A DNA stretch of 64,000 nt from Burkholderiales bacterium (lineage in GTDB: Bacteria > Pseudomonadota > Gammaproteobacteria > Burkholderiales > Ga0077523): assembly GCA_019747905.1 (NCBI GenBank), contig JAIEQG010000103.1, positions 1-64,000 of the forward strand, read 5' to 3'. Shown piece after piece: positions 1 to 9,123 of the stretch (position 1 is the stretch's first letter; every line of letters begins with the position of its first letter). Below the pieces are notes generated by a model that was given only the letters and a program-made list of their open reading frames with translations, ran no database searches and was not told the DNA's origin. Position numbers and translations under genes: made by a program.

Positions 1-141
1 ATGAAGGATGCGCCCTGGGTGCCCATCTTCAACGAGCAGCGCTTCACCATCCGCTCGAAGCGCGTGGGCGGCGCAGACGCACTGTTCGTCGACCCGGTGC
101 GGATTCCGATCAATTACGACCACGTGTTCATCAAGGGATGA
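1..141 (+). CDS. Peptide-type ABC transporter substrate-binding protein, C-terminal fragment
   Basis: The window opens inside this gene; only the last 46 codons are present, ending in TGA at 139-141. The fragment (MKDAPWVPIFNEQRF near its start, IPINYDHVFIKG at its end) resembles the extreme C-terminus of SBP_bac_5 family periplasmic dipeptide/oligopeptide-binding proteins, where a conserved 'D.PWVPIF' stretch precedes the last helix. The ATG at position 1 is probably an internal methionine. The call leans on context: two peptide-type ABC ATPases lie just downstream on the same strand. The permease genes are not in this window and are presumably upstream. Confidence is moderate because the fragment is short. 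Confidence 0.6.
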   Translation: MKDAPWVPIFNEQRFTIRSKRVGGADALFVDPVRIPINYDHVFIKG

Positions 142-150
142 GGGAAATGC

Positions 151-281
151 AGGGACTAGGGGCTGGGGAACTTCGAAAGCCACGGACCTCCAACGCTAGT
201 CCCTAGTCCCTAGTCCCTAGTCCCTAGTCCCTAGTCCCTAGTCCCTAGTCCCTAGTCCCTAGTCCCTAGTCCCCAGCCCCT
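151..281. repeat. Heptamer tandem repeat (CTAGTCC) with an inverted copy alongside
   Basis: From 196 to 273 the unit CTAGTCC is repeated about 11 times without interruption. Just before it, 151-169 carries the same motif on the other strand. AGGGGCTGGGGA at 158-169 is the exact reverse complement of TCCCCAGCCCCT at 270-281, so the array is bracketed by a 12-bp inverted repeat. It fills most of the gap between the binding-protein gene and the amidase gene. No promoter is visible inside it. Confidence 0.95.
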
Positions 282-284
282 CCC

Positions 285-1217
285 ATGTCCCACACCATCC
301 ACAGTCATCAGCACCATCTCGGCTGGAACAACGCGTTCGCACCTGTGCTGCGCGTGGCGCCGGGCGAGTCCGTGGAGTTCGAGGTCTTCGAGGCCTCGGG
401 CGGTCAGCTTTCGCCGAAATCGACCGTCGAGGACGTGGGGCGCATGGATTTCGGCAAGGTAAACCCGGTCACCGGTCCCGTCTTCGTCGACGGGGCCGAA
501 CCGGGCGATGTGCTGAAGGTGACATTGTTGTCGTTCAAGCCGTCCGGGTGGGGCTGGACCGCGAACATCCCCGGCTTCGGCCTGCTGGCCGACGAGTTCA
601 AGGCGCCGGCGCTCAACCTGTGGAGCTACGACCCCGCGACTCTCGCACCGGCCTTCTTCGGGCGCTGGGGCAAGGTGCCGTTGAAGCCGTTCACCGGCAC
701 CATCGGCGTCGCACCCGCCGAAGCGGGCTTGCACAGCATCGTTCCGCCGCGGCGGGTCGGCGGCAACATGGACGTGCGCGACATCGCTGCCGGCACCGAG
801 CTGTATCTGCCGGTGGAAGTGGCGGGAGCACTGTTCTCGGTGGGCGATACGCACGCCGCGCAAGGCGACGGTGAAGTTTGCGGGACCGCGATCGAGAGCC
901 CGATGAGCGTTGCACTCAAGTTCGACCTGGTGAAGGCCACGCCCCTGGCGTTTCCGCGGTTCACCACACCCGGACCGGTCACGCGCCATCTCGATGCAAA
1001 GGGCTACGAGGTAACCACGGGAATCGGCCCCGATCTGATGGAAGGCGCGCGGGCCGCCGTGCGCGCCATGGTCGACTTGCTGGCGAAGCGCTACGGCATG
1101 CCGCCGGTGGAGGCCTACATGTTGTGCAGCGTCTGCGGCGACCTGCGGGTGAGCGAGATCGTGGACGTGCCGAACTGGACCGTCTCGTTCTATTTCCCGC
1201 GGGTCGTGTTCGAGTAG
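285..1217 (+). CDS. Acetamidase/formamidase family protein
   Basis: This is a 310-residue, full-length member of the FmdA_AmdA family, cytoplasmic metal-dependent hydrolases that release ammonia from short-chain amides such as formamide or acetamide. The N-terminal start (MSHTIHSHQHHLGWNNAF) and the internal stretches VNPVTGPVFVDGAEPGD, IPGFGLLADEF and GGNMDVRD are typical of the family. CGTAIESPM and the C-terminal YMLCSVCGDLRVSEIVD carry further conserved positions. The ATG at 285 has no clear Shine-Dalgarno sequence but fits the family N-terminus. It sits between a peptide-type binding protein and two ABC ATPases, so the inferred job is to hydrolyse an amide imported by that transporter. 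The exact substrate cannot be read from sequence. Confidence 0.88.
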   Translation: MSHTIHSHQHHLGWNNAFAPVLRVAPGESVEFEVFEASGGQLSPKSTVEDVGRMDFGKVNPVTGPVFVDGAEPGDVLKVTLLSFKPSGWGWTANIPGFGLLADEFKAPALNLWSYDPATLAPAFFGRWGKVPLKPFTGTIGVAPAEAGLHSIVPPRRVGGNMDVRDIAAGTELYLPVEVAGALFSVGDTHAAQGDGEVCGTAIESPMSVALKFDLVKATPLAFPRFTTPGPVTRHLDAKGYEVTTGIGPDLMEGARAAVRAMVDLLAKRYGMPPVEAYMLCSVCGDLRVSEIVDVPNWTVSFYFPRVVFE

Positions 1218-1248
1218 TCGTCCACACATCGACTGATTCCTCTTCCGC

Positions 1249-2211
1249 GTGGCGCTCTTCTCGGTAGACGAACTGGCCGTGAGCTTCGGCCGGGGCGCAT
1301 CCCGCGTGCGCGTGGTCGACGGCGTCTCGTTCGCCGTCGATCGCGGCGAGACCCTGGGCATCGTCGGCGAATCCGGCTGCGGCAAGACCGTGACCGTGAT
1401 GTCGGCCATCCGCTTGCTGCCGGCACCGCCCAGCCACATCGACAGCGGTCGCATGAGCCTGGGCGAGGTCGATCTCAGGTCGCTGCCGCGTCAGTCCCTG
1501 CGCGACATCTGGGGCAATCGGATCGGCGTGGTGTTCCAGGACCCGATGACGAGCCTCAACCCGACCTACACGGTGGGTTTCCAGTTGCGCGAAGCGTTGC
1601 GTCTGCACCGCAAAGTGAATGCCGCCGAAGCTCACGCGGAAGTATTGCGCATGCTCGACCGCGTCGGCATCAACGCGCCGGAGCGGCGTCTTGCTCAGTA
1701 TCCGCACGAACTTTCCGGCGGATTGCGCCAGCGCGTGCTGATCGCGATGGCGCTCATCTGCAGGCCCGAACTGCTCATCGCCGACGAACCCACCACGGCG
1801 CTCGACGTGACCTTGCAGGCGCAGATTCTCGATCTGCTGCGCAGCCTGCGCGACGAACTGGGCATGGGCATCGTGCTCATCACGCACGACCTCGGGGTGG
1901 TCGCCGAGTTCTGCGATCGTGTGGCCGTGATGTACGCCGGGCGCATCGTCGAGAGCGCTGCGGTGAAGGCATTGTTCGAATCGCCGCGACATCCCTACAC
2001 CGACGGCCTGCTCGCATCGATTCCGCGACTCGCGACTGTGAAAGGCTCCCGCCTGCCCGTCATCGACGGCATGGTGCCGGCGCCGGGAGAGCGTCCTGCG
2101 GGATGCGCGTTTGCGCAGCGGTGTCCGCGGGCCGAGGCGCGCTGTCGAGAGGCGCAACCGCTGCTGGCAGGCTCGCCGGAGCATCGGTTCGCGTGTTTCA
2201 ACCCGGTGTGA
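1249..2211 (+). CDS. Peptide/nickel-type ABC transporter ATP-binding protein (DppD-like)
   Basis: A 320-residue ATPase of the DppD/OppD type, the first of two ATP-hydrolysing subunits powering a binding-protein-dependent importer. Visible motifs are Walker [12 protein letters not shown] (about residue 41), the Q-loop [12 protein letters not shown], the ABC signature [15 protein letters not shown], Walker [13 protein letters not shown] and the H-loop LITHDLGVV. The C-terminal oligopeptide/HPY extension has [15 protein letters not shown]. Translation starts at GTG 1249, 31 nt after the amidase stop, consistent with one operon. Length and motifs are intact. Substrate type (peptide, amide or other) is inferred only from neighbours. 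Confidence 0.93.
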   Translation: MALFSVDELAVSFGRGASRVRVVDGVSFAVDRGETLGIVGESGCGKTVTVMSAIRLLPAPPSHIDSGRMSLGEVDLRSLPRQSLRDIWGNRIGVVFQDPMTSLNPTYTVGFQLREALRLHRKVNAAEAHAEVLRMLDRVGINAPERRLAQYPHELSGGLRQRVLIAMALICRPELLIADEPTTALDVTLQAQILDLLRSLRDELGMGIVLITHDLGVVAEFCDRVAVMYAGRIVESAAVKALFESPRHPYTDGLLASIPRLATVKGSRLPVIDGMVPAPGERPAGCAFAQRCPRAEARCREAQPLLAGSPEHRFACFNPV

Positions 2212-2218
2212 TCGTGAA

Positions 2219-2372
2219 CGGTAGCCCCCAGGGCCTTCCCCCGCGCTGCGCGCGGAAGACTTCCCCCATCCCCCGCCTTCCCCCGCGCTGCTCGCGGGGG
2301 AAGGAGCGCATCACGATGTTGCTCGGCATCTGCACTCCTTCCCCCGTCGAAGATGGGGGAAGGCTGGGATGG
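2219..2372. repeat. Palindromic GC-rich intergenic repeats (locus 1 of 3)
   Basis: The gap between the two ABC ATPase genes carries two or three units of a repeat built from CCTTCCCCC, a short variable loop, GGGGGAAGG and a trailing TGGGATGGGGG. The clearest unit is at 2336-2374. Related units lie at 3950-4036 and 23341-23475. The units form hairpins and interrupt the operon at the mRNA level. Confidence 0.85.
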
Positions 2373-2389
2373 GGGCTGCGGCGTTGCCC

Positions 2390-3349
2390 ATGAGTGTCCA
2401 CCTCCTCGACGTCCAAGGTCTCTCCAAGACCTTCCCGCTGAAGGGTGGGCGCTCCATCCGTGCCGTCGACGGCGTCAGTTTCCGGCAGGCCAAGGGCGAG
2501 ACCATCGGCATCGTGGGCGAATCCGGTTGCGGCAAGTCGACGCTCGGCCGCCTGATCCTCCGGCTCATCGAACCGACCGCGGGTGACGTGCGTTTCCTGG
2601 GCAAGGACATCACGTTGTTGCCCGCCGACGCGATGCGCGCGATGCGCCGGCACATGCAGATGATCTTCCAGGATCCTTACGCATCGCTCGATCCGCGCAT
2701 GCGCGTGGGCGACCTGATCGAAGAGCCGTTGGTGATCCATGCGATCGGCACCAGGGCCGATCGCGGGCGGGAAGTCGCGCGTCTGCTCGACACCGTCGGT
2801 CTGCCGACCGAAGCGGCGCGGCGCTACCCGCACGAATTCTCCGGTGGTCAGCGGCAGCGCATCTGCATCGCCCGTGCACTCGCGTTGCGCCCGGAACTGA
2901 TCGTTGCCGACGAGCCGGTGTCGGCACTCGACGTATCGATCCAGTCCCAGGTCCTGAATCTGCTGATGGATCTCAAGCGGGAGCGGGGCCTCACCTATCT
3001 CTTCATCTCGCACAACCTGGCGGTGGTCAAGTACGTGAGCGATACCCTCGCCGTCATGTATCTCGGCCGCATCGTCGAGATGGGTTCGACCGACAGCGTC
3101 TACGCCGATCCGAAGCACCCATACACGCAGGCATTGCTCGCGGCGATTCCCGAACCCGATCCGGACCGGGCGCGCGACCGGGTTCCGCTGCAGGGAGAAC
3201 TGCCGAGTCCCGAGCATCCGCCGACGGGATGCCCGTTCCATCCGCGCTGCCCCCAGGCCATGGACCGCTGCCGGCGCGAGGTTCCGCTGCCGCTCGAGCG
3301 CGGAACGAAGGAGCGATCCCACACGGTGGCTTGCCACCTGTACGATTGA
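2390..3349 (+). CDS. Peptide-type ABC transporter ATP-binding protein (DppF-like)
   Basis: A 319-residue second ATPase, partner of the DppD-like protein. The ATG at 2390 ([15 protein letters not shown]) is preferred over an in-frame start 21 nt upstream, because the extra residues come from the intergenic repeat. Motifs are Walker [14 protein letters not shown]-loop [12 protein letters not shown], signature [15 protein letters not shown], Walker [13 protein letters not shown] and H-loop FISHNLAVV. The C-terminal extension [14 protein letters not shown] is typical of oligopeptide ATPases. The two ATPases share fold but not close sequence, as usual for Dpp/Opp heterodimers. All catalytic motifs are intact. 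Confidence 0.93.
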   Translation: MSVHLLDVQGLSKTFPLKGGRSIRAVDGVSFRQAKGETIGIVGESGCGKSTLGRLILRLIEPTAGDVRFLGKDITLLPADAMRAMRRHMQMIFQDPYASLDPRMRVGDLIEEPLVIHAIGTRADRGREVARLLDTVGLPTEAARRYPHEFSGGQRQRICIARALALRPELIVADEPVSALDVSIQSQVLNLLMDLKRERGLTYLFISHNLAVVKYVSDTLAVMYLGRIVEMGSTDSVYADPKHPYTQALLAAIPEPDPDRARDRVPLQGELPSPEHPPTGCPFHPRCPQAMDRCRREVPLPLERGTKERSHTVACHLYD

Positions 3350-3397
3350 AGAATGGTATCCGCGACGCTTTTTTCGGTCGGTGCCGCCAAGGGGCGC

Positions 3398-3426
3398 GCG
3401 TCAGTGCCCCGGGGCGGCCCGGCGAC
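3398..3426. repeat. GGGGCGGCCCGGCG dispersed element, copy 1
   Basis: GCGTCAGTG at 3401-3409 followed closely by GGGGCGGCCCGGCG recurs almost exactly at 63163-63191, and its core lies on the opposite strand at 16805-16825. All three copies are in intergenic DNA. Here it lies just upstream of the GNAT gene. Confidence 0.75.
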
Positions 3427-3435
3427 ACAGGCGCC

Positions 3436-3921
3436 ATGACCACGTTCGTCATCCGCCAGGCCACGGCCGACGACGTGGCCCTGGTCCACGAGTTCATCTC
3501 GGAACTCGCCGAGTACGAGCATCTCACCCATCTCGTGGTCTCGACGCCGGCGTCGTTGCGCGACGCGCTGTTTGGCGATCACCCCGGAGCGGAGGTACTG
3601 CTCGCGTTCGCGGACGAAGTGCCGGTGGGTTTTGCCGTGTACTTCCACAACTTCTCCACGTTCCTCGGGGTGAAGGGCCTGTGGCTCGAAGACATCTACG
3701 TGAGGCCCGCGCAGCGCCGCCATGGTTACGGCGAGAAGATCCTGAGACACGTCGCGCGCATCGCGCATGAACGCGGTTGCGGACGCTTCGAGTGGAGCGC
3801 GCTCGACTGGAACACGCCGGCCTGGGACTTCTACAAGTCGCTTGGCGCCGTGCCGCTGGAGGACTGGACCATCTTCCGCGTTACCGGGGAAGCGCTGGAG
3901 AAACTCGGGACCGCCTCCTGA
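3436..3921 (+). CDS. GNAT family N-acetyltransferase (SSAT-like)
   Basis: A 161-residue single-domain acetyltransferase. The start at ATG 3436 (MTTFVIRQATADDVALVHEF) matches the first strand of the GNAT fold; the reading frame is open further upstream but through repeat sequence. The acetyl-CoA binding region is visible as LWLEDIYVRPAQRRHGYGEKIL (shortened here: LEDIYVRPAQRRHGYG), the V-R/Q-x-x-R/H-G-x-G motif. ERGCGRFEWSALDWN and AWDFYKSLGA resemble spermidine/diamine and thialysine acetyltransferases. Substrate is not determinable. It follows the ABC operon by 86 nt and may be transcribed separately. Confidence 0.87.
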   Translation: MTTFVIRQATADDVALVHEFISELAEYEHLTHLVVSTPASLRDALFGDHPGAEVLLAFADEVPVGFAVYFHNFSTFLGVKGLWLEDIYVRPAQRRHGYGEKILRHVARIAHERGCGRFEWSALDWNTPAWDFYKSLGAVPLEDWTIFRVTGEALEKLGTAS

Positions 3922-3949
3922 TCGTCTGCAATCGAATCGATCGCCGCGC

Positions 3950-4036
3950 CCCCACCCCAACCCTCCCCCGGCAAAGCCGGGGGAGGGAGCCGTACACCCC
4001 TTCCCCCACTGTAGTGGGGGAAGGCCGGGATGGGGG
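3950..4036. repeat. Palindromic GC-rich intergenic repeats (locus 2 of 3)
   Basis: Two hairpin units lie between the convergent GNAT and M48 protease genes. One is CCCTCCCCCGG-CAAAG-CCGGGGGAGGG around 3961-3987; the other is CCTTCCCCC around 4000-4009 paired with GGGGGAAGG at 4016-4024, followed by GGGATGGGGG. They may act as a transcription end for both genes, though no T-tract is present. Confidence 0.85.
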
Positions 4037-4043
4037 CCGCGCC

Positions 4044-5294
4044 TTACGCAGCCGCGAGCTGCTTGAGGCGCGCGATGCGCGCCGCTGCCGGCGGGTGCGA
4101 GTCGTAGAACGCCGAATGCAGCGGATCGGGCGTCAGCGTCGACGCGTTGTCCTTGTAGAGCTTCACCAGCGCGTGGACCAGTTCCGTCGCGGGCGTGAAC
4201 TTGGCTGCGTACTCGTCTGCCTCGAACTCGTGCTTGCGTGAGTACATGGCCATCAACGGCCGCAGCAGGAACGTGAACACCGGGACGACCATGAAGAACA
4301 GCACCAGCGCGACGGCATCGGTGGCCGGCGGCGACACGCCCAGGCCCTGGTAGAACCACGATGCGTCGCGCAGCACGCCGAGGATCCACAGGAACACCAG
4401 GCTTACCGCGAACGTCCACGCCATGCGGCGGAACACGTGGTTCATGCGGAAGTGGCCCAGCTCGTGCGCGAGCACCGCTTCGATCTCGGTCGGATCGAGG
4501 CGCGACAGCAGCGTGTCGAAGAAGACGATGCGTTTCGCCTTGCCGAAGCCGGTGAAGTAGGCGTTGCCGTGGCTCGAGCGCCGCGACCCGTCCATCACGA
4601 ACAGTCCCTGGGACTTGAAGCCGCATTTCACCAGCAGCGCCTCGATGCGGGACTTGAGTTCGCCGTCGGCCATCGGCGAGAACTTGTTGAACAGCGGCGC
4701 GATGAAGGTGGGGTAGAACGCCAGTACGAACAGGTTGAATCCCATCCACACGAGCCAGACCCAGAACCACCAGTACTCGCCCATGCGGCTCATCATCCAC
4801 AGCACCGCGAGAACCAGCGGCAGGCCGAGCGCCGTCGCGATGACGGTCTGCTTGACGAGGTCGGTCACGAACATCTTCGGCGTCATCTTGTTGAAGCCGA
4901 AGCGCGTCTCGATGCCGAACACCTTGTAGACGTTGAGCGGCAGTTCCACCGCGGCGGACACCGCCATCACCGCGGCGATGAACGCGACCCCGCCCGCGAG
5001 CCCGTCACCGAACCAGCCCGTCGACCACGCATGCAGGGCGGCGAAACCGCCGCCCAGGGTGAAGATGAGCAGCAGGGCGGCTTCGACCCCGATGCCGAAG
5101 GCGTTGAGCCCGGTTTTCGCACTCGAGTAGTCGGCCGCCTTCTGATGGGCCGGGAGGTCGATTTCGGCGGCGAAGGATTCGGGCACGCGGTCGCGATGCG
5201 CCTGGATGTGGCGCACGTGGCGCCAGGCGAGCCACAGTCGGGTACCGGTGGCAGCGGCGAGTGCCGCCAGGAAAATCAGGGTGAAAGCGTTCAT
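4044..5294 (-). CDS. M48 family (Ste24-like) membrane metalloprotease
   Basis: A 416-residue integral membrane zinc protease related to yeast Ste24. The start ATG at 5294 (MNAFTLIFLAALAAATGTR) gives the usual N-terminal membrane helix; the frame is open upstream but lacks a family-like sequence. The HEXXH zinc motif is in VLAHELGHFRMNH, and a downstream glutamate ligand is plausible in HEFEADEYAAKF. Several hydrophobic segments are visible, for example AALLLIFTLGGGFAALHAW and WFWVWLVWMGFNLFVLAFY. Role inferred: membrane protein quality control or C-terminal processing in the inner membrane. It is transcribed divergently from orn across 73 bp, a pairing seen in other betaproteobacteria. Confidence 0.9.
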   Translation of the reverse strand: MNAFTLIFLAALAAATGTRLWLAWRHVRHIQAHRDRVPESFAAEIDLPAHQKAADYSSAKTGLNAFGIGVEAALLLIFTLGGGFAALHAWSTGWFGDGLAGGVAFIAAVMAVSAAVELPLNVYKVFGIETRFGFNKMTPKMFVTDLVKQTVIATALGLPLVLAVLWMMSRMGEYWWFWVWLVWMGFNLFVLAFYPTFIAPLFNKFSPMADGELKSRIEALLVKCGFKSQGLFVMDGSRRSSHGNAYFTGFGKAKRIVFFDTLLSRLDPTEIEAVLAHELGHFRMNHVFRRMAWTFAVSLVFLWILGVLRDASWFYQGLGVSPPATDAVALVLFFMVVPVFTFLLRPLMAMYSRKHEFEADEYAAKFTPATELVHALVKLYKDNASTLTPDPLHSAFYDSHPPAAARIARLKQLAAA

Positions 5295-5367
5295 GCAGGG
5301 TTCAGATGGCTGAGATCGTGCCGATGTGACACAATGAAATTCTTTAAAATTCCGACACTTGATGATT

Positions 5368-5913
5368 ATGGCACAGGACGCCAACAACCTGATCTGGCTC
5401 GACATGGAAATGAGCGGGCTAGATCCGGATCGCGACCGCATTCTGGAGGTGGCGATCGTGGTGACCAATTCCAACCTGGACATCGTTGCCGAGGGTCCGG
5501 TTCGCGTGGTCCATCAGAGCGATGCAGTGCTCGACGGCATGGACTCGTGGAACAAGGGTACCCATGGGAAGTCCGGCCTGATCGATCGCGTCAAGGCCTC
5601 GCGGTTCGTCGAGGCCGATGTCGAGACCGAACTCACGGCATGGCTCGCGCAGTACGTTCCGTCCAGCGCCTCACCCATGTGCGGCAATTCCATCTGCCAG
5701 GACCGACGCTTTCTCGCCCGCTACATGCCGAAGCTCGAAGCGTACTTTCACTATCGCAACCTCGACGTGAGCACGCTGAAGGAACTGGTGAAGCGCTGGA
5801 AACCGGCGATCGCCGGCGGCTTCGCGAAGCACGGCAAGCACGAGGCCCTGGCCGACATCCTCGAGTCCGTCGAGGAACTGAAGTACTACCGGGAGCACTT
5901 CCTCAAGCTGTAG
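5368..5913 (+). CDS. orn: Oligoribonuclease
   Basis: A 181-residue DEDDh 3'-5' exoribonuclease, the same length as Escherichia coli Orn, that degrades 2-5 nt RNAs and linear pGpG left from c-di-GMP breakdown. The start is set at ATG 5368 ([19 protein letters not shown]); TTG 5359 and ATG 5362 are in-frame alternatives. Catalytic acidic residues are seen in [10 protein letters not shown], in [17 protein letters not shown] and in the C-terminal [15 protein letters not shown] region, which carries the histidine. The upstream DNA is AT-rich (TCTTTAAAAT at 5341-5350), plausibly the promoter. The link to c-di-GMP is relevant because a GGDEF/EAL protein is encoded at 12013-15294. Confidence 0.95.
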   Translation: MAQDANNLIWLDMEMSGLDPDRDRILEVAIVVTNSNLDIVAEGPVRVVHQSDAVLDGMDSWNKGTHGKSGLIDRVKASRFVEADVETELTAWLAQYVPSSASPMCGNSICQDRRFLARYMPKLEAYFHYRNLDVSTLKELVKRWKPAIAGGFAKHGKHEALADILESVEELKYYREHFLKL

Positions 5914-5939
5914 CAGCGCGCCACGCGTGCGCGCCTCGT

Positions 5940-5960
5940 CCCAGCCCGCAAGAGGGCTGG
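5940..5960. terminator. Hairpin between convergent orn and kinase genes
   Basis: CCAGCCC-gcaaga-GGGCTGG forms a 7-bp perfect stem in the 87-nt gap between two converging genes. There is no following T-run, so it is a possible but unproven terminator for either strand. Confidence 0.4.
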
Positions 5961-6000
5961 CCCACTGGGGGGAGAGGCCGCAAGGCCTGTCGGGGGGGCG

Positions 6001-9000
6001 TCACCTCTGGCGTGACGATGCCCGGCCTTGCCCGTGGGCACGATAGGCCGCGAGCTCGCCGCCGAGGATGGAAACGAGCTCGTGCAGCTCCTCCACGCTC
6101 TGCCGTGCAGCGGCCAGGTCGCCATCGGCGGCGGCGCGCTCGACGACGTTGGCCGCCTCGCGGGCGAGGCGGGCCCCAACAGTGTCAGCGGTTCCCTTCA
6201 GCGTATGGGCATGGCGCCGGGCAGCCACCGCATCGCTGGTCGCCAGCGCGCTGCGCAGCGCCTCCATCTGTCTGGGCAGTTCGACCCGCGCCACGTCGAT
6301 GACTTCTTCGAGCAGCTCCCGATCGCCGGCCATGGCGTTCAAGGCGGTCTCGGGTATGAACACGTGCGGCAGTGTTGCCGTGCGGTGAGCAGCTTCCTCG
6401 ACTCCGATCTGCGCTGCGACGCGTTCGAGTAGCGCGCGCACCGTCGCGAAATCGAAGGGCTTCGTGAGGTAGTCGTCCATGCCGGCAGAGAGGCACTTGT
6501 CGCGATCGGCGGCCAGCGCACCGGCGGTCAGGGCGATCACCGGCAGGTGCCGTGCGCCACTGGCCCGCTCCAGTGCGCGCAGGCGGCTCGTGGCTTCGAT
6601 GCCACCCATCACGGGCATCTGCACGTCCATCAGCACCACGTCCGGACGCTGCGCCGCGATCGCGGCGAGAGCCTCTTCGCCGTTGCTCGCCAGCGCGACG
6701 CGATGCCCGAGGTTCTCGAGCAGGCGCACGGCGACTTTGCGGTTCACCGCGTTGTCCTCGACCAGCAGGACGTTCAGGCGTCGCCCGGACCCACGGTTCC
6801 ATCGCGGCCCGTCGGCGGCCGCTGCGGTTGGCGTACCATTGGCGAGAGCTGCCTCGATGGCGGCTTTCAACTCCAGCGGGCCGGCAGGCTTCATGACGAG
6901 AACGTCGGGTCCGTCCGCACCGCAAGCGGCGCCGGGCGCATGCAGGCCTACGCACCGGATCGTTCCCTCCGCGTGACCTTGGGTCGAACGGACGCGACGG
7001 GCGGCGGGCACGTCGTCGCAATCGGCGATCCACAGGATCCGGCGGCGTTCGCCGCGCAGCGGCTCCGGCACGATCGACGGGTCATCCGTTTCGCGAACAC
7101 GGGCACCCCAAGAGGACAGCGTACGCCGCAGGGCTGACCGCGCTGCCGCACTGCCGCCGGTCACCACGGTGTCGTAGTCGCTCAGGTGCTCGGGCGCTGC
7201 GATCGGTGCGCTGCCGCCTTGAGCGACCTCGAAGGGCACAGCCACGGAGAACGTGCTGCCCTTCCCGGGTTCGCTCGTCACGGCAATGTCGCCGCCCATC
7301 AACCGCACGAGGCGCGCCGAGATCGAGAGTCCGAGACCCGTGCCACCGTACTGTCGCGTGATCGTCGCATCGGCCTGAGCGAAGGGTTCGAAGATGAGCC
7401 CTTGTTTTGCACGAGGGATGCCGATGCCGGTGTCCGAGATCTCGAAGCGCACCGTCGGCGGCGTCGCATTCGCGGCGACCAAGTCGGCGCGCACCGTCAC
7501 TCCGCCTTCGTGGGTGAACTTCACCGCGTTGCCCACCAGGTTGAGCAGCACCTGCTTCAACCGCGTCGGATCGCCCGACACGAATTCCGGCAGTGTCGGG
7601 TCCAAGTCGATGGCCAGGTCGATGCCTTTCTCCGACGCGCGCACCGCTACGACGCGTGCGGCATCCCGCACGGCGTCGCTCAGGCGGAAATCGATACGCT
7701 CGAGGGACAGCTTGCCCGCCTCGACCTTCGAGAAGTCGAGGATGTCGTCGATGATGCCGAGCAGCGCCTCGGCCGAGGAGCGGACCGTGGCGAGGTACTC
7801 GCGCTGGGCCGGATTAAGATCCGTGGCGAGCGCCAACTGTGCCATGCCGATGATGCCGTTCATCGGTGTGCGGATCTCGTGGCTCATGTTCGCGAGGAAT
7901 TCGCTCTTGGCGTGATTGGCCGCCTGCGCGGCGTCGCGGGCCAGCAGCAGGCTCGTGACGTCGCGATTCGTGCCCACGATGAGCGCCTTGCCGGACGGGT
8001 CGCGGTAGAGCGATTTGCGGATCTCGAGGAACCGGCGGCTGCCGTCGGTGCCGACGAACTCGCGCTGCATGATCACTTCATTGCCGCCGTTCAGCAGATC
8101 GTCGTCGGACTTCCAGGCCGCCTCCGCGCGATCGGCCGGCATGTAGTCGTGGTCGGTCCTGCCGATCATGTCTGCGGGGGTCGCGCCGAACAGCGTCGCG
8201 AAGGCGCGGTTCACGTGCACCCAGCGATGCTGTTCGTTCTTCACGAACACCGGGTCGGCAATGCCGTCGAGAATGCCGTGCAGGAATACTTCGGAATCGT
8301 GCAGCCGCTGCTCGGCATCCTTGCGTTCCTGAATGTCGGCGAGCAGACCGGCCAGCCGTTCCGCATACCCGTCTGCCCGGGACGCGACCACACGACCGGT
8401 CGCGTGCACCCAGCGCCACGCGCCGTCACGACGGCGGACCCGGTACTCGACGCTGAACCGCGCAACCTCGCCCTTGAGCGTTGTCCGCGCGGCAGCGCGT
8501 ACGTGCGCGAGGTCGTCCGGGTGGATCTGGGACCAGTAGGCCGCCAGCGACATCTGAGTTTCGAAGGGCTGCTCCCCGAGAATCTCCGCAAAGCGCGCGG
8601 AGGCGAAGACGCTGTCGCGCACGATGTCGATTTCCCAGAGCGCGAGCCCGGATGCATCGAGCGCCAGGTCGAGCCGCATGCCGGCTTCGCGCAGCGAGGC
8701 CTCCGCCAGCTTGCGCGGCGTGATGTCGGTGCGGATGGAAACGTAGCGATCGGTGCCGCCCTGGCGGTTGCGCAACGGCAGAATGGTGGCATCGACCCAG
8801 TAGAGGTGGCCGTCCTTGGCGCGATTGCAGATTTCGCCCTTCCACGTGTCACCGCGCCCGATGGTCGACCACAGATCCTCGAAGAACTCGCGCGGATGGG
8901 TGCCGGAATTGAGGATGCGCATGTGGGCGCCGACCAGTTCCGACTCGGGATATCCCGTGAGCTCGCAGAAGCGGCGATTGGTGAAGATTATCCTGGCGCT

Positions 9001-9123
9001 TTGGTCGGTGATGACGACACTGGCGTGGGCGTCCAGGGTCTTCTGGAGCGTAGTCAGTTCGTCGATCCGGTTCTGCAAGGGCGCTCGCACCCGGCGGCGC
9101 GTGACCATCGCAGTAGTGACCAC
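6001..9123 (-). CDS. Hybrid sensor histidine kinase: three PAS, HisKA, HATPase, two REC, HPt
   Basis: A BarA/ArcB-type multi-step phosphorelay kinase of 1,040 residues. Three PAS domains lie at about 25-135, 145-270 and 280-395. HisKA follows with the phospho-acceptor His415 in NMSHEIRTPMNG. HATPase_c lies at about 515-635 (NAVKF, DTGIGIP, GGTGLGLSI). A degenerate receiver at about 650-755 is followed by an intact receiver at about 783-905 with LVEDNAVNRKV, acceptor Asp833 in VLMDVQMPVMGG, and TKPFD. The C-terminal HPt domain has His973 in HTLKGTADTVG. The start is uncertain: GTG 9123 gives no membrane anchor, yet the frame stays open upstream and encodes a hydrophobic segment there. The ligand and output regulator are unknown; no regulator gene is adjacent. 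Confidence 0.9.
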   Translation of the reverse strand: MVTTAMVTRRRVRAPLQNRIDELTTLQKTLDAHASVVITDQSARIIFTNRRFCELTGYPESELVGAHMRILNSGTHPREFFEDLWSTIGRGDTWKGEICNRAKDGHLYWVDATILPLRNRQGGTDRYVSIRTDITPRKLAEASLREAGMRLDLALDASGLALWEIDIVRDSVFASARFAEILGEQPFETQMSLAAYWSQIHPDDLAHVRAAARTTLKGEVARFSVEYRVRRRDGAWRWVHATGRVVASRADGYAERLAGLLADIQERKDAEQRLHDSEVFLHGILDGIADPVFVKNEQHRWVHVNRAFATLFGATPADMIGRTDHDYMPADRAEAAWKSDDDLLNGGNEVIMQREFVGTDGSRRFLEIRKSLYRDPSGKALIVGTNRDVTSLLLARDAAQAANHAKSEFLANMSHEIRTPMNGIIGMAQLALATDLNPAQREYLATVRSSAEALLGIIDDILDFSKVEAGKLSLERIDFRLSDAVRDAARVVAVRASEKGIDLAIDLDPTLPEFVSGDPTRLKQVLLNLVGNAVKFTHEGGVTVRADLVAANATPPTVRFEISDTGIGIPRAKQGLIFEPFAQADATITRQYGGTGLGLSISARLVRLMGGDIAVTSEPGKGSTFSVAVPFEVAQGGSAPIAAPEHLSDYDTVVTGGSAAARSALRRTLSSWGARVRETDDPSIVPEPLRGERRRILWIADCDDVPAARRVRSTQGHAEGTIRCVGLHAPGAACGADGPDVLVMKPAGPLELKAAIEAALANGTPTAAAADGPRWNRGSGRRLNVLLVEDNAVNRKVAVRLLENLGHRVALASNGEEALAAIAAQRPDVVLMDVQMPVMGGIEATSRLRALERASGARHLPVIALTAGALAADRDKCLSAGMDDYLTKPFDFATVRALLERVAAQIGVEEAAHRTATLPHVFIPETALNAMAGDRELLEEVIDVARVELPRQMEALRSALATSDAVAARRHAHTLKGTADTVGARLAREAANVVERAAADGDLAAARQSVEELHELVSILGGELAAYRAHGQGRASSRQR

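Noticed and set aside
196-273. Heptamer array as a CRISPR or telomere-like structure
   Set aside because: Units are contiguous with no spacers, and the location is inside an operon, so a simple tandem repeat is the right description.
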